A stretch of 16,806 bases of DNA from Bacteroidota bacterium. Its GTDB lineage: Bacteria; Bacteroidota; Bacteroidia; Flavobacteriales; Flavobacteriaceae. Numbering within the stretch: the stretch's first letter is position 1; every line of letters begins with the position of its first letter. Below, piece by piece: positions 1-8,021 of this stretch. The notes beneath the pieces are model-generated. The model had not been told where the DNA came from. It worked only from the letters and a program-made list of their open reading frames with translations, and made no database searches. The DNA is taken from NCBI GenBank assembly GCA_021793135.1, contig JAJYTI010000025.1, positions 1 to 16,806 on the forward strand, written 5' to 3'. The translations under genes and the position numbers were made by a program.

Positions 1-1
1 T

Positions 2-280
2 AAATATCAGTTCTGGAGAATATACGGAGGGGTAACTGCTGGATATCTTTATTGGTCTAGGTCTACTTTTAAACAATCTGAAAATACCGTTATAGTTACA
101 AAAATACCAGATATTCAAAAATTGCGTTGGAGTGCTACTCTTAGTTTTGGATATAACAAAATCAATTTTTTTGCTAAATATGATTTGAATAACTTATTCC
201 AAAAAGAAGTGTATACGACAGATGGTACATTAATTGAAATAAGGCCTTTACAGTTTGGTTTTATCTTCTATATATTATAG
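2..280 (+). CDS. C-terminal part of an outer-membrane beta-barrel protein (5' end outside window)
   Basis: An open frame runs from the window edge to the TAG at 278-280, giving the last 92 residues. These show alternating polar and hydrophobic/aromatic strands, such as RWSATLSFGYNKINFFAKYD, then a turn, then a last strand ending in FGFIFYIL. Such an aromatic-rich C-terminal strand is what the BAM machinery recognises in outer-membrane barrels. The strand style resembles the small OmpA/PorT-like barrels of Bacteroidota. I infer an outer-membrane location, but the function cannot be told from the fragment. The gene converges on the minus-strand gene at 275-877, and the two stop codons overlap within 6 nt. 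Related barrels often lie near exbD-type genes in flavobacteria (from memory, not visible here). Confidence 0.7.
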   Translation, partial: KYQFWRIYGGVTAGYLYWSRSTFKQSENTVIVTKIPDIQKLRWSATLSFGYNKINFFAKYDLNNLFQKEVYTTDGTLIEIRPLQFGFIFYIL

Positions 281-877
281 CCAGTAAGTAACTAAATATA
301 ATTGTGGTAAAGCTCCTAAAACGAAGCCTAAACCTAACTCTATAGGTGAATGTTTCTTTAAATATAGCCTTGAACTTGCAACCCATCCATTTGCTATAAA
401 TAATATAGAAATATAGAGTAGCAAGTTTATTTGAAAATATATACTCAAACAGATAACAAATATTAAAAGTCCACTGATTCCTAATTGATGTAAACTGACT
501 TTTACTTTGATCAGTGTTAATATCCAACAAGTAATCACCGAGGTTAAGATTCCATATACAAAAGCTTTATATGGTAATATATAATTTAACTTTGCTAAAT
601 ATATAAATGCCATTATACATAGACTGTATAATAATAGTGGTATACTTCTTTCTTTAACTTTCTCTACATCCCAATCGCTTATTCTATTTCTAAGTTTTAA
701 ATAACTCCAAAACAATGCGGGTATTATTAATGTAAATAATAAAACGTCTTTATAGGTATATTGTAGTATTAATGCTTTTGGATGGACGGGCTGAATTATT
801 ATATATAAAACCCACCCAAGTAAAGGCATGAATAATGGGTGAAAAAGATAGGAGCCAACACGAAGTAAAAATCCCAT
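275..877 (-). CDS. Polytopic membrane protein, degenerate PAP2 (phosphatidic acid phosphatase)-like
   Basis: This 200-residue protein is almost entirely hydrophobic, with about five or six membrane segments. It carries weak traces of the three PAP2 phosphatase motifs: a basic stretch KERSIP at 75-80 in place of KX6RP, SLH at 128-130 in place of PSGH, and SR-X5-H-X3 at 169-179 followed by Glu180 where the family has Asp. The order and spacing fit PAP2, but motif 1 is poor and the last acid is changed. It may be a divergent lipid phosphatase or a non-catalytic relative. The start lies 4 nt after the rpoN stop, so it is probably co-transcribed and translationally coupled with rpoN. No signal peptide is apparent beyond the first membrane segment. 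Confidence 0.7.
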   Translation of the reverse strand: MGFLLRVGSYLFHPLFMPLLGWVLYIIIQPVHPKALILQYTYKDVLLFTLIIPALFWSYLKLRNRISDWDVEKVKERSIPLLLYSLCIMAFIYLAKLNYILPYKAFVYGILTSVITCWILTLIKVKVSLHQLGISGLLIFVICLSIYFQINLLLYISILFIANGWVASSRLYLKKHSPIELGLGFVLGALPQLYLVTYWL

Positions 878-881
878 ATGT

Positions 882-2336
882 TTATATTTCTTTTCGCAAT
901 CGTGCTACTGGAATATCTAGTTGTTCTCGGTATTTTGCAACAGTACGTCTTGCTATAGGATAGCCTTTTTCTTTTAGGAGTTTTGCTAATACCTCGTCCG
1001 TATGTGGTTTAGCTTTGTCTTCTTTGTCAACTATACTTTGAAGTATATCTTTAATCTCTAATGTAGAAACTTCTTCACCATCAGCATTGGTCATAGATTC
1101 GCTAAAGAAGTCTTTGATTAACTTTGTACCATAAGGTGTTTCAACATATTTACTATTAGCCACTCTAGAAACGGTAGAAATGTCCATATCTATTTCTTCG
1201 GCTATGTCTTTTAGAATCATTGGCCTTATTTTTCTATCGTCGCCAGATAAAAAATATTCTTTTTGATATTCCATTATAGCACTCATAGTAAGCATAAGAG
1301 TCTGTTGTCTCTGCCTAATAGCGTCTATAAACCATTTTGCAGCATCGAGTTTTTGCTTTACAAATTGTACTGCCTTTTGTTGTTCTTTGCTTGGTTTCTG
1401 ACTTTCTTTATATCCTTTTAGAATATTAGCATACTCATTAGAAACATGTAGGTCTGGAGCATTTCTCCCATTCAAGGTTAACTCTAGTTCTCCTTCTACA
1501 ATTCGAATAGTAAAATCTGGAATAACATGTTCTACTATTCTTGTATTACTCGAATAAGAACCGCCTGGTTTAGGATTTAATTGTTCTACTTCTTGTACAG
1601 CATCACGTAATGTTTCCGTATCGATTTTTAATCGATTTTGAAGTTGTGTATAATGCTTTTTAGAAAACTCTTCAAAGTATTCATCCAGAATAGTAATTGC
1701 TAACGCTATAGAATCGGTTTGGGTTTTTCGACGTAACTGTATTAACAAACATTCTTGTAAGTTTCTGGCGCCCACTCCAGCAGGATCTAAAGTTTGAACT
1801 ATTTCAAGAATTTTCTCCAGTACAGAAAGTTCGGTATAGATGTTTTGAGTAAAGGCTAAATCGTCTAAAATATCTTCTAAATCTCTTCGGATATATCCGC
1901 TATCATCTATACTACCGACTAAAAATTCTGCTATAGCATATTCTGTTTCATCTAGTCTATAGGTATTTAATTGATTTAATAGAAATTGAGTAAACGATGT
2001 CCCTGATGCATATGGTATTTGTTTATCATCATCGTCTGGAGAATAATTACTAGTAGATAGCTTATAGCTAGGAGTTTCGTCGTCACTTAAATACTCATCT
2101 ACATTAATGTCGGTCTCGATTACCTCGTTGCCATCTTGCTCACTATCGTATTCATATTCATCATATGTATCTTCATCCTTTTGCTCTTTCCCACTTTCAA
2201 GTACGGGGTTTTCTTCTAGCTCTTGTTGAATACGTTGTTCAAATGCCAAGGTAGGCAATTGAATAAGCTTCATAAGCTGAATCTGCTGTGGAGATAGCTT
2301 CTGAGATAATTTTAGTCTTAGTTCTTGTTTAAGCAT
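882..2336 (-). CDS. rpoN: RNA polymerase sigma-54 factor
   Basis: Sigma-54 directs RNA polymerase to -24/-12 promoters and needs an AAA+ activator to open them. The 484 residues have the full family layout. Region I is the Gln/Leu-rich N terminus (1-47, QKLSPQQIQLMKLIQLPTL), which contacts the activator. Region II is a strongly acidic linker at about 48-105. The core-binding domain spans about 110-320. A helix-turn-helix lies near 375-403 (DIAEEIDMDISTVSRVANSK). The RpoN box ARRTVAKYRE at 462-471 reads the -24 element. Length is normal for Bacteroidota. The gene follows asnS, separated by a strong terminator, and is followed after 4 nt by the PAP2-like gene. No activator gene and no clear -24/-12 promoter was seen in the window. 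Start ATG at 2336. Confidence 0.97.
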   Translation of the reverse strand: MLKQELRLKLSQKLSPQQIQLMKLIQLPTLAFEQRIQQELEENPVLESGKEQKDEDTYDEYEYDSEQDGNEVIETDINVDEYLSDDETPSYKLSTSNYSPDDDDKQIPYASGTSFTQFLLNQLNTYRLDETEYAIAEFLVGSIDDSGYIRRDLEDILDDLAFTQNIYTELSVLEKILEIVQTLDPAGVGARNLQECLLIQLRRKTQTDSIALAITILDEYFEEFSKKHYTQLQNRLKIDTETLRDAVQEVEQLNPKPGGSYSSNTRIVEHVIPDFTIRIVEGELELTLNGRNAPDLHVSNEYANILKGYKESQKPSKEQQKAVQFVKQKLDAAKWFIDAIRQRQQTLMLTMSAIMEYQKEYFLSGDDRKIRPMILKDIAEEIDMDISTVSRVANSKYVETPYGTKLIKDFFSESMTNADGEEVSTLEIKDILQSIVDKEDKAKPHTDEVLAKLLKEKGYPIARRTVAKYREQLDIPVARLRKEI

Positions 2337-2366
2337 AGCAAAAGGGTATAATACCTATAAAACTAA

Positions 2367-2401
2367 GAAAACTATCTTCTATAGGCAAGAAGATAGTTTT
2401 C
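2367..2401 (-). terminator. Intrinsic terminator after asnS
   Basis: A perfect 14-bp inverted repeat (2367-2380 with 2388-2401, arm GAAAACTATCTTCT) encloses a 7-nt loop. Read on the minus strand, the stem is followed by the T-rich TTAGTTTTATAGG. It lies 24 nt past the asnS stop and 30 nt before rpoN, so it should separate the two transcripts. The T tract is imperfect, so some read-through into rpoN is possible. Confidence 0.85.
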
Positions 2402-2425
2402 TCGATGTTGTTTTTAACTATTGTT

Positions 2426-3868
2426 TTAGAACTCTAAGTGATTTGGATAACGTGGATAAGGAATTACGTCACGTATATTGGTCATTCCTGTTACAAAGAG
2501 TACTAGTCTCTCAAATCCTAATCCGAATCCACTGTGGGTTACAGAACCGAATTTACGAATATCTAAATACCACCATACTTCTTTTTCATCGATTCCCATG
2601 TTTTTTACTTTATCGAGTAGAACATCATAACGCTCTTCTCTTTGCGAACCACCAACAATTTCTCCAATTCCTGGGAAAAGTACGTCCATAGCTCGTACGG
2701 TTTTTCCATCTTCGTTTAAGCGCATGTAGAATGCTTTAATATCTGCTGGATAATCGAATAATATTACTGGCTTTTTAAAATGCTTTTCTACTAAGAATCG
2801 TTCGTGCTCGCTTTGTAAGTCTGCTCCCCAAGCATCAATAGGATATTTGAATTTACCTTTCTTGTTAGGCTTAGAGTCTTTAAGGATGTCAATAGCCTCG
2901 GTGTAGCTAACTCGTTTGAAGGTGTTTTCTATAACAAACTGTAACTTCTCACGTAAAAGCATTCCAGTGCGTTCTGATTGTGGCTTATTTTGCTCCTCTT
3001 TATTTAATCTTTCTTCTAAGAAAGCTAAATCATCTGCACAATGTTCTAAAGCGTATTTAATAACATATTTAATAAAGTCTTCTGCAAGATCCATATTGTT
3101 ATCTAAATCGTAGAATGCCACTTCTGGTTCTACCATCCAGAACTCTGCTAGGTGTCTTGTAGTATTTGAATTCTCTGCACGAAATGTAGGTCCAAAAGTA
3201 TATACCTTACCTAATCCCATGGCATAGGTTTCTGCTTCCAGTTGGCCACTTACCGTTAAGTTAGCAGTTTTTCCGAAGAAATCTTTAGAATGATCTACTT
3301 TGCCATTTTCATCTTTTGGAAGATTATCCAAATCAAAATTGGTTACGTGAAACATTTCTCCTGCACCTTCTGCATCACTCGCTGTTAAAATAGGGGAGTG
3401 CATGTGGAAGAATCCATTTTCTTGGAAATACTTATGTATTGCAAAAGATAGAGCCGAACGAACACGCATAACAGCACCTATTGTATTTGTACGTGCACGT
3501 AGATGTGCTTGTTCGCGTAATGTTTCTAGCGTATGTCTTTTAGGTGATAAGATAGTCTTTTTAACTTCTTCAGTATCGGCATCACCAAGTATTTCAATTT
3601 CTTTTACTTCAATTTCTACAGCTTGTCCACGACCTTGGCTCTCTTTAAGAACACCGGCAACATGTATTGCTGAACCTACCGTAATTCGATCTAACAGTTC
3701 TTTGTCATACGATTCAAAATCGATAACACACTGAATGTTATTTATAGTGCTTCCATCGTTTAAAGCAATGAAACGATTGCTTCTAAAAGAACGAACCCAG
3801 CCTTTGACGTTCACGGTATGAAGCGAAGGCTCCATCTGTAATAATTTCTTAATTTCAATATGCTGCAT
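2426..3868 (-). CDS. asnS: Asparaginyl-tRNA synthetase
   Basis: This class IIb aminoacyl-tRNA synthetase charges tRNA-Asn with asparagine in the cytosol. The 480 residues begin with an OB-fold anticodon-binding domain (about 15-95, including VKGWVRSFRS), then the catalytic domain. Motif 2 is seen as FRAENSNTTRHLAEFWMVEPE at 229-249 and motif 3 as GFGLGFERL at 447-455, ending YPRYPNHLEF. The inserted stretch around 180-205 before VSGQLEAETY is typical of the Bacteroidota type. It is read from its own promoter (3893-3924) and ends at a strong hairpin. ATG start at 3868. A dedicated AsnRS suggests that Asn-tRNA is made directly, although an amidotransferase route elsewhere cannot be excluded. 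Confidence 0.97.
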   Translation of the reverse strand: MQHIEIKKLLQMEPSLHTVNVKGWVRSFRSNRFIALNDGSTINNIQCVIDFESYDKELLDRITVGSAIHVAGVLKESQGRGQAVEIEVKEIEILGDADTEEVKKTILSPKRHTLETLREQAHLRARTNTIGAVMRVRSALSFAIHKYFQENGFFHMHSPILTASDAEGAGEMFHVTNFDLDNLPKDENGKVDHSKDFFGKTANLTVSGQLEAETYAMGLGKVYTFGPTFRAENSNTTRHLAEFWMVEPEVAFYDLDNNMDLAEDFIKYVIKYALEHCADDLAFLEERLNKEEQNKPQSERTGMLLREKLQFVIENTFKRVSYTEAIDILKDSKPNKKGKFKYPIDAWGADLQSEHERFLVEKHFKKPVILFDYPADIKAFYMRLNEDGKTVRAMDVLFPGIGEIVGGSQREERYDVLLDKVKNMGIDEKEVWWYLDIRKFGSVTHSGFGLGFERLVLFVTGMTNIRDVIPYPRYPNHLEF

Positions 3869-3892
3869 AAATCTTTGATATTTAATGGGGTG

Positions 3893-3924
3893 TAAAGATA
3901 CTTTATCGGCTACGTAACCACAAA
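3893..3924 (-). promoter_or_regulatory. Candidate promoter of asnS
   Basis: On the minus strand TTTG (3924-3921) is followed after 20 nt by TATCTTTA (3900-3893), one base off the Bacteroidota -7 consensus TAnnTTTG and with normal spacing. The inferred transcript start lies about 20 nt upstream of the asnS ATG. The -33 part sits just 4 nt below the stop codon of the exporter gene. Confidence 0.6.
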
Positions 3925-3928
3925 CTTA

Positions 3929-6334
3929 CTACTTTGTATCTTGTGATTCATCTACTTCCTTGTCTGGAAACAACTTTACAGCCAGCTTTTTAAATGTTTT
4001 TTTATTGGATACACTTTTATCTAACGACACTAATAGCGAAGGAAGGAAAAGTAAGTTGGATAAGGTAGCAAAGAATAATGTAATAGAAACTAATGCTCCT
4101 AATGCTACAGTTCCTCCAAAACTAGAGATGGTAAATACCGAGAATCCTAACAATAATACGATTGCGGTATAGAACATACTAATTCCTGTTTCGCGAATTG
4201 CGGCATAAACCGATTTTTTAATCTTCCAGTTACTAGCTACTAATTCTTGTCGGTAACGAGCAAGATAATGAATAGCATCATCTACCGAGATTCCGAATGC
4301 AATACTGAACACTAAAATAGTAGATGGTTTTATCGGTACACCTAAATAGCCCATTAGACCAGCAGTCACGACTAATGGAAGTAGGTTTGGAATTAGCGAT
4401 ACAACTATCATTTTAAAGCTACGGAACATCCATACCATAATCATAGCAATCAGAAAAATAGCTAAAGCTAACGATAGGATTAAGTTGTTTACCAAGTAGG
4501 TGGTACCTTTTTGGAATACAAAAGCCTTCCCGGTTATAGATACTTCAAATCGATCTTCAGGAAAAAGCTTATCTATTTCCTTGAGTAAATCTTCTTCTAG
4601 TTTATTATAGTCATCGGTTGGCGTGTCTTTCATGTATGTGGTAATTCTAGCATATCGGCCAGAACTGTCTACATAACTCTCTAGGATGTCATTTCCTTCG
4701 TTTCCTGCATTTCTCATGTATGGCATGATAAAGGTGCGTTCTTGACTATTTGGAAGTTGATAGTAATCTGGATTACCATTATAATAAGCTTGTTTCGCAT
4801 ACTTCACCAAGTTTACTACAGAAATTGCCTTGGAAAGTTCAGGTTGTTCATCTATAAAGTCTTGAAGTTTATCCATACGATTTAAAGTAGCTGGAGACAT
4901 TACTCCTTTATCACGTTTGGTGTCGATCAGAATTTCTAATGGCATTATTCCTTCATACTCCTTTTCAAAATATCGAATGTCTTTAAAAAACTCTGTTTTT
5001 TGAGGCATGTCTTCTATAATGCTTCCCGAGATTTTTATTTTATAGATACCAATAATTCCGAAAATAAGTAGTCCAACTGCGGTAGCAAAAATAGAAATTC
5101 TATGATGGCGTACCATGTAAGCAATAAAATTCACAAAACGGTTTGTCCATCTTTTAGTGTGATGCTTTAAGTGCTTTTGTTTAGGCAAAGGCATGTAGCT
5201 GTAAATAATCGGAATCAAGATAAGACTGATAACGAAAATCCCCATTATATTTAGTGATGCTACAACACCAAATTCTTTAAGCAAAGTACTATTCGTTAGA
5301 ATAAAAGTTGCAAATCCCATGGCTGTAGTTGCATTGGTGAGCAACGTAGCATTTCCTACTTTTGCGATTACACGTTGTAAGGATTTAATTTGATTTCCAT
5401 GAACTAGAATTTCCTGTTGGTATTTATTTATTAAGTAAACACAGTTTGGAATTCCAATAACAATAATTAGTGGTGGGATAATTGCTGTGAGTATCGTAAT
5501 CTCATATTTTAATAATCCGAGCGTACCAAATACCCACATTACTGCAATTAATACAGTAGATACAGCAATAAGGGTTGCGCGTATCGAGCGGAAGAATAAA
5601 AAGAAAATTAATGCAGTAATAAAAAGTGCAGCACCCACAAAAATTCCTATTTCATCAACAATGTTTTTTGCATTCAAAGTTCGAATGTACGGCATACCCG
5701 ATGTGTGAACCTTTATGTTTTGGTCGGCTTCAAACTTTTCTATAAGTGGAACTAAGTCATTTAATATAAATGCTTCGCGATAAGCCGTATTTACCAAATC
5801 TTTTTTTAGATAGATAGCTGTACGTACAGATTGTTTGTTTGGACTATGAATAAGACCTTCAAAAAAAGGAAGTTTATATAGTAATTCTTGTTTATATCGA
5901 TTTACTTGCTCTTGATTTGTAATGCTGTCATTAATAAATTTCTCAATTTCAAAAGACTCTGTATCTGTGTTTTTTTTAAGTACGGGTAAGTCCCCAATTG
6001 ACAATGTAAAATCGACTGTACTAGATGTATTAATTTCTTTGGCTAAATTTTCCCATGCTCGGAGTTTTTCCGGAGTAAATAATGTTGAATCACTTACGCC
6101 CATTACAATTAGGTTACCTTCTTCTCCGAAGAGGTCAAGAAACTTATTGTATTCTAGGTTGTACTCATGATCATCTGGCAGCAAGTTAGCCTCTGTATGT
6201 GTAAATTTTATATGTTTCCACTGGGTTGCAAATAAACCTGTTACTACAACTAGTGCAATAAGTAAAAACGGACGGTTTCTTAAGATAAAACCTGCTAGTC
6301 TTGTCCAAAAATCGGTGCTAAAAAGCTTGCTCAA
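3929..6334 (-). CDS. RND superfamily exporter, MMPL/Patched-like (HAE3-type)
   Basis: An 801-residue inner-membrane transporter with the duplicated RND layout: one membrane helix (22-38), a periplasmic domain to about 228, a five-helix block (229-382), then helix 7 (412-432), a second periplasmic domain (440-610) and a final five-helix block (615-770). The second half has the acidic motif GISVDDAIHYLARYRQE at 681-697, whose Asp pair is the usual proton-relay site. The matching place in the first half reads GIPNCVYLINKYQQE (294-308) with no acid. The substrate is unknown; relatives move lipids, hopanoids or other hydrophobic compounds. The start codon is TTG at 6334: a stop lies five codons upstream, there is no in-frame ATG, and the next Met is residue 78, inside the first periplasmic domain. 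No membrane-fusion or outer-membrane partner gene is adjacent, as usual for this type. Confidence 0.9.
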   Translation of the reverse strand: MSKLFSTDFWTRLAGFILRNRPFLLIALVVVTGLFATQWKHIKFTHTEANLLPDDHEYNLEYNKFLDLFGEEGNLIVMGVSDSTLFTPEKLRAWENLAKEINTSSTVDFTLSIGDLPVLKKNTDTESFEIEKFINDSITNQEQVNRYKQELLYKLPFFEGLIHSPNKQSVRTAIYLKKDLVNTAYREAFILNDLVPLIEKFEADQNIKVHTSGMPYIRTLNAKNIVDEIGIFVGAALFITALIFFLFFRSIRATLIAVSTVLIAVMWVFGTLGLLKYEITILTAIIPPLIIVIGIPNCVYLINKYQQEILVHGNQIKSLQRVIAKVGNATLLTNATTAMGFATFILTNSTLLKEFGVVASLNIMGIFVISLILIPIIYSYMPLPKQKHLKHHTKRWTNRFVNFIAYMVRHHRISIFATAVGLLIFGIIGIYKIKISGSIIEDMPQKTEFFKDIRYFEKEYEGIMPLEILIDTKRDKGVMSPATLNRMDKLQDFIDEQPELSKAISVVNLVKYAKQAYYNGNPDYYQLPNSQERTFIMPYMRNAGNEGNDILESYVDSSGRYARITTYMKDTPTDDYNKLEEDLLKEIDKLFPEDRFEVSITGKAFVFQKGTTYLVNNLILSLALAIFLIAMIMVWMFRSFKMIVVSLIPNLLPLVVTAGLMGYLGVPIKPSTILVFSIAFGISVDDAIHYLARYRQELVASNWKIKKSVYAAIRETGISMFYTAIVLLLGFSVFTISSFGGTVALGALVSITLFFATLSNLLFLPSLLVSLDKSVSNKKTFKKLAVKLFPDKEVDESQDTK

Positions 6335-6358
6335 AATGCTGAATATTTATTGAAGGTG

Positions 6359-6366
6359 CAAAGGTA
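6359..6366 (-). promoter_or_regulatory. Candidate -7 element of the RND exporter gene
   Basis: TACCTTTG on the minus strand is a perfect match to TAnnTTTG, about 25 nt upstream of the TTG start. A -33 element at normal spacing is not evident: the nearest TTTG (6383-6380) is only 13 nt away. This remains a half-promoter call. Confidence 0.4.
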
Positions 6367-6564
6367 GGAAAATAAGCCTCAAAACCGAGAAATATATTTG
6401 GCTTTGTCTAATAGTTATTTGTTGAATAATATTTTTTAATATCTGCGTTTAGAAAATACTATTTCTGATTATTAAATTTTACAAAGACTTCTGTTTTTCT
6501 CAACTCTTAGTGCTTTTTAATTGCTTCTTATATCTTGTAAAAATTAATTTTGAACAAATAAAAA

Positions 6565-6592
6565 AAAGGCTATTTCTTGTGAATTAGCCTTT
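6565..6592 (-). terminator. Intrinsic terminator after frr
   Basis: Arms AAAGGCTA (6565-6572) and TAGCCTTT (6585-6592) form an 8-bp stem that continues after one mismatch with 3 bp and a four-base loop. On the minus strand it is followed by a run of T residues (complement of 6558-6564). It ends the pyrH-frr transcript 29 nt past the frr stop. The T run on the other side (6599-6605) would also let it work on the plus strand, where no gene needs it. Confidence 0.85.
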
Positions 6593-6620
6593 ATATAGTT
6601 TTTTTAAAAGGTAATTAGTT

Positions 6621-7175
6621 TTATACTGTCATTACCTCTTCCTCTTTTACTTTTACTGCCTCGTCTACCTCCGCGATATATTTATCGGTAAGTTTTTGAA
6701 CTTGATCTAGCATTTCTTTTTCATGGTCTTCTGGTAAGTCCATTTTTTTCAGTTCCTCGTTTGCATTTCTACGATCGTTACGAATAGCAATCTTACTTTC
6801 TTCTCCTTCTGCTTTTACTTGCTTTACAAGTTCTTTACGTCTTTCTTCTGTAAGTGGTGGAACATTTATAATTACGCTTTCTCCGTTGTTCATAGGATTG
6901 AAACCAAGGTTTGCTTGCATTATTGCTTTCTCGATTTCTGGAATAAGTCCTTTCTCCCAAGGTTGGATAGAGATGGTCATTCCATCTGGTGTATTTACGT
7001 TAGCTACTTGACTTAATGGAGTTAAGCTACCGTAATATTCTACCATGACGCTATGCACCATTTGAGGGCTAGCCTTACCAGCACGAATGTTTCGAAGTTG
7101 CTTATGTAAATATTCTAAAGCATCTCCCATTGCTTCTTTAGCACTATCAAGTACAAATTTAGATTCCTCTTCCAT
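6621..7175 (-). CDS. frr: Ribosome recycling factor (RRF)
   Basis: RRF acts with EF-G to split the post-termination ribosome so that it can be reused. The 184-residue length is normal. Seen are the N-terminal helix with LRNIRAGKASPQMV (about 27-40), the domain II stretch VNTPDGMTISIQPWEKGLIP (about 60-79), and the long C-terminal helices with TEERRKELVKQVKAEGEESK and IRNDRRNANEELKK, which carry the conserved arginines of the three-helix bundle. It starts with ATG 27 nt after pyrH, and the pyrH-frr pairing is widespread in bacteria. A terminator follows at 6565-6592. Confidence 0.97.
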   Translation of the reverse strand: MEEESKFVLDSAKEAMGDALEYLHKQLRNIRAGKASPQMVHSVMVEYYGSLTPLSQVANVNTPDGMTISIQPWEKGLIPEIEKAIMQANLGFNPMNNGESVIINVPPLTEERRKELVKQVKAEGEESKIAIRNDRRNANEELKKMDLPEDHEKEMLDQVQKLTDKYIAEVDEAVKVKEEEVMTV

Positions 7176-7202
7176 GATTGTTTCGTATCGTTTTGGTTAA
7201 AG

Positions 7203-7910
7203 TTATAGATTTACAATAGTACCTATTTTTTTACCAAGTACAACTTTTTCTAAGTTACCTTCGGTATTCATGTCGAAAACAATAATAGGTAATTCGTTTT
7301 CGTGACTCAACGTAAATGCTGTAGTATCCATTACTTTTAACCCTTTTTGGAGTACATCTTCAAAGGTTATAGATTCAAATTTTACTGCATCTTTGTTTTT
7401 TTCAGGGTCGCTAGTGTAGATACCATCCACTCGTGTACCTTTTAGGATTACATCGGCGTTGATTTCTATAGCTCGCAATACTGCTGCAGAGTCTGTGGTG
7501 AAATATGGGTTTCCTGTACCTCCTCCAAAAATAACTACTCTTCCTTTTTCAAGGTGTCGTATTGCTTTTCTTCTAATAAATGGTTCGGCTACTTCGTTTA
7601 TGCTGATTGCAGTTTGTAGTCGAGTAGGTATGTCTTCATTTTCTAGTGCATTTTGGAGTGCTAATCCGTTGATAACGGTAGCCAACATCCCCATGTGGTC
7701 ACCTTGAACTCTGTCCATACCTTGAGCGGCACCAGATAAACCTCGGAATATGTTTCCGCCACCAATTACTATGGCAATTTCGATTCCTTTTTCGGCTACT
7801 TGCTTAATTTCTTTAGCATATTCTTGTAGACGCTTTGGATCTATTCCATATTGTTGGTCTCCCATTAACGCCTCGCCTGATAACTTTAAGAGTATTCTTT
7901 TGTATTGCAT
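7203..7910 (-). CDS. pyrH: Uridylate kinase (UMP kinase)
   Basis: PyrH phosphorylates UMP to UDP with ATP in pyrimidine nucleotide synthesis; the bacterial enzyme is a hexamer of the amino-acid-kinase fold. The 235 residues show the N-terminal LLKLSGEALMG (7-17), the glycine-rich IGGGNIFRG (49-57), the UMP-binding GDHMGMLATVINGLALQ (70-86) and GGGTGNPYFTTDSAA (129-143), then KGTRVDGIYTSDP (157-169), which includes the ATP-side residues. It is transcribed apart from tsf, whose terminator lies in the 111-nt gap, and has a -7 element at 7928-7935. frr follows after 27 nt. Confidence 0.97.
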   Translation of the reverse strand: MQYKRILLKLSGEALMGDQQYGIDPKRLQEYAKEIKQVAEKGIEIAIVIGGGNIFRGLSGAAQGMDRVQGDHMGMLATVINGLALQNALENEDIPTRLQTAISINEVAEPFIRRKAIRHLEKGRVVIFGGGTGNPYFTTDSAAVLRAIEINADVILKGTRVDGIYTSDPEKNKDAVKFESITFEDVLQKGLKVMDTTAFTLSHENELPIIVFDMNTEGNLEKVVLGKKIGTIVNL

Positions 7911-7927
7911 TGCTATTATTTACTGTG

Positions 7928-7935
7928 CAAAAATA
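7928..7935 (-). promoter_or_regulatory. Candidate -7 element of pyrH-frr
   Basis: TATTTTTG on the minus strand matches TAnnTTTG and lies 18 nt upstream of the pyrH ATG, directly after the tsf terminator. No TTG is seen at the -33 spacing, which falls in an A/T-rich run, so support is partial. Confidence 0.45.
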
Positions 7936-7967
7936 CGAAAAAAGATGAATTAAAAGTAGATAAATAA

Positions 7968-8001
7968 AAAAACCGTTATCTAGAAGTAGATAACGGTTTT
8001 T
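7968..8001 (-). terminator. Intrinsic terminator after tsf
   Basis: A perfect 15-bp inverted repeat (AAAAACCGTTATCTA at 7968-7982 with 7987-8001) closes a 4-nt loop. Read on the minus strand, the stem ends in a T run continuing into TTATTTATC. It lies 21 nt past the tsf stop and is the strongest terminator in the window. It ends the rpsB-tsf transcript before pyrH. Confidence 0.92.
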
Positions 8002-8021
8002 AATATCTGTTTGAAGGAAGA

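Noticed and set aside
3893..3906. TAAAG-ATA-CTTTA palindrome as terminator for the exporter gene
   Set aside because: Five A/T-rich pairs with a 3-nt loop are too weak, and it coincides with the asnS -7 element.
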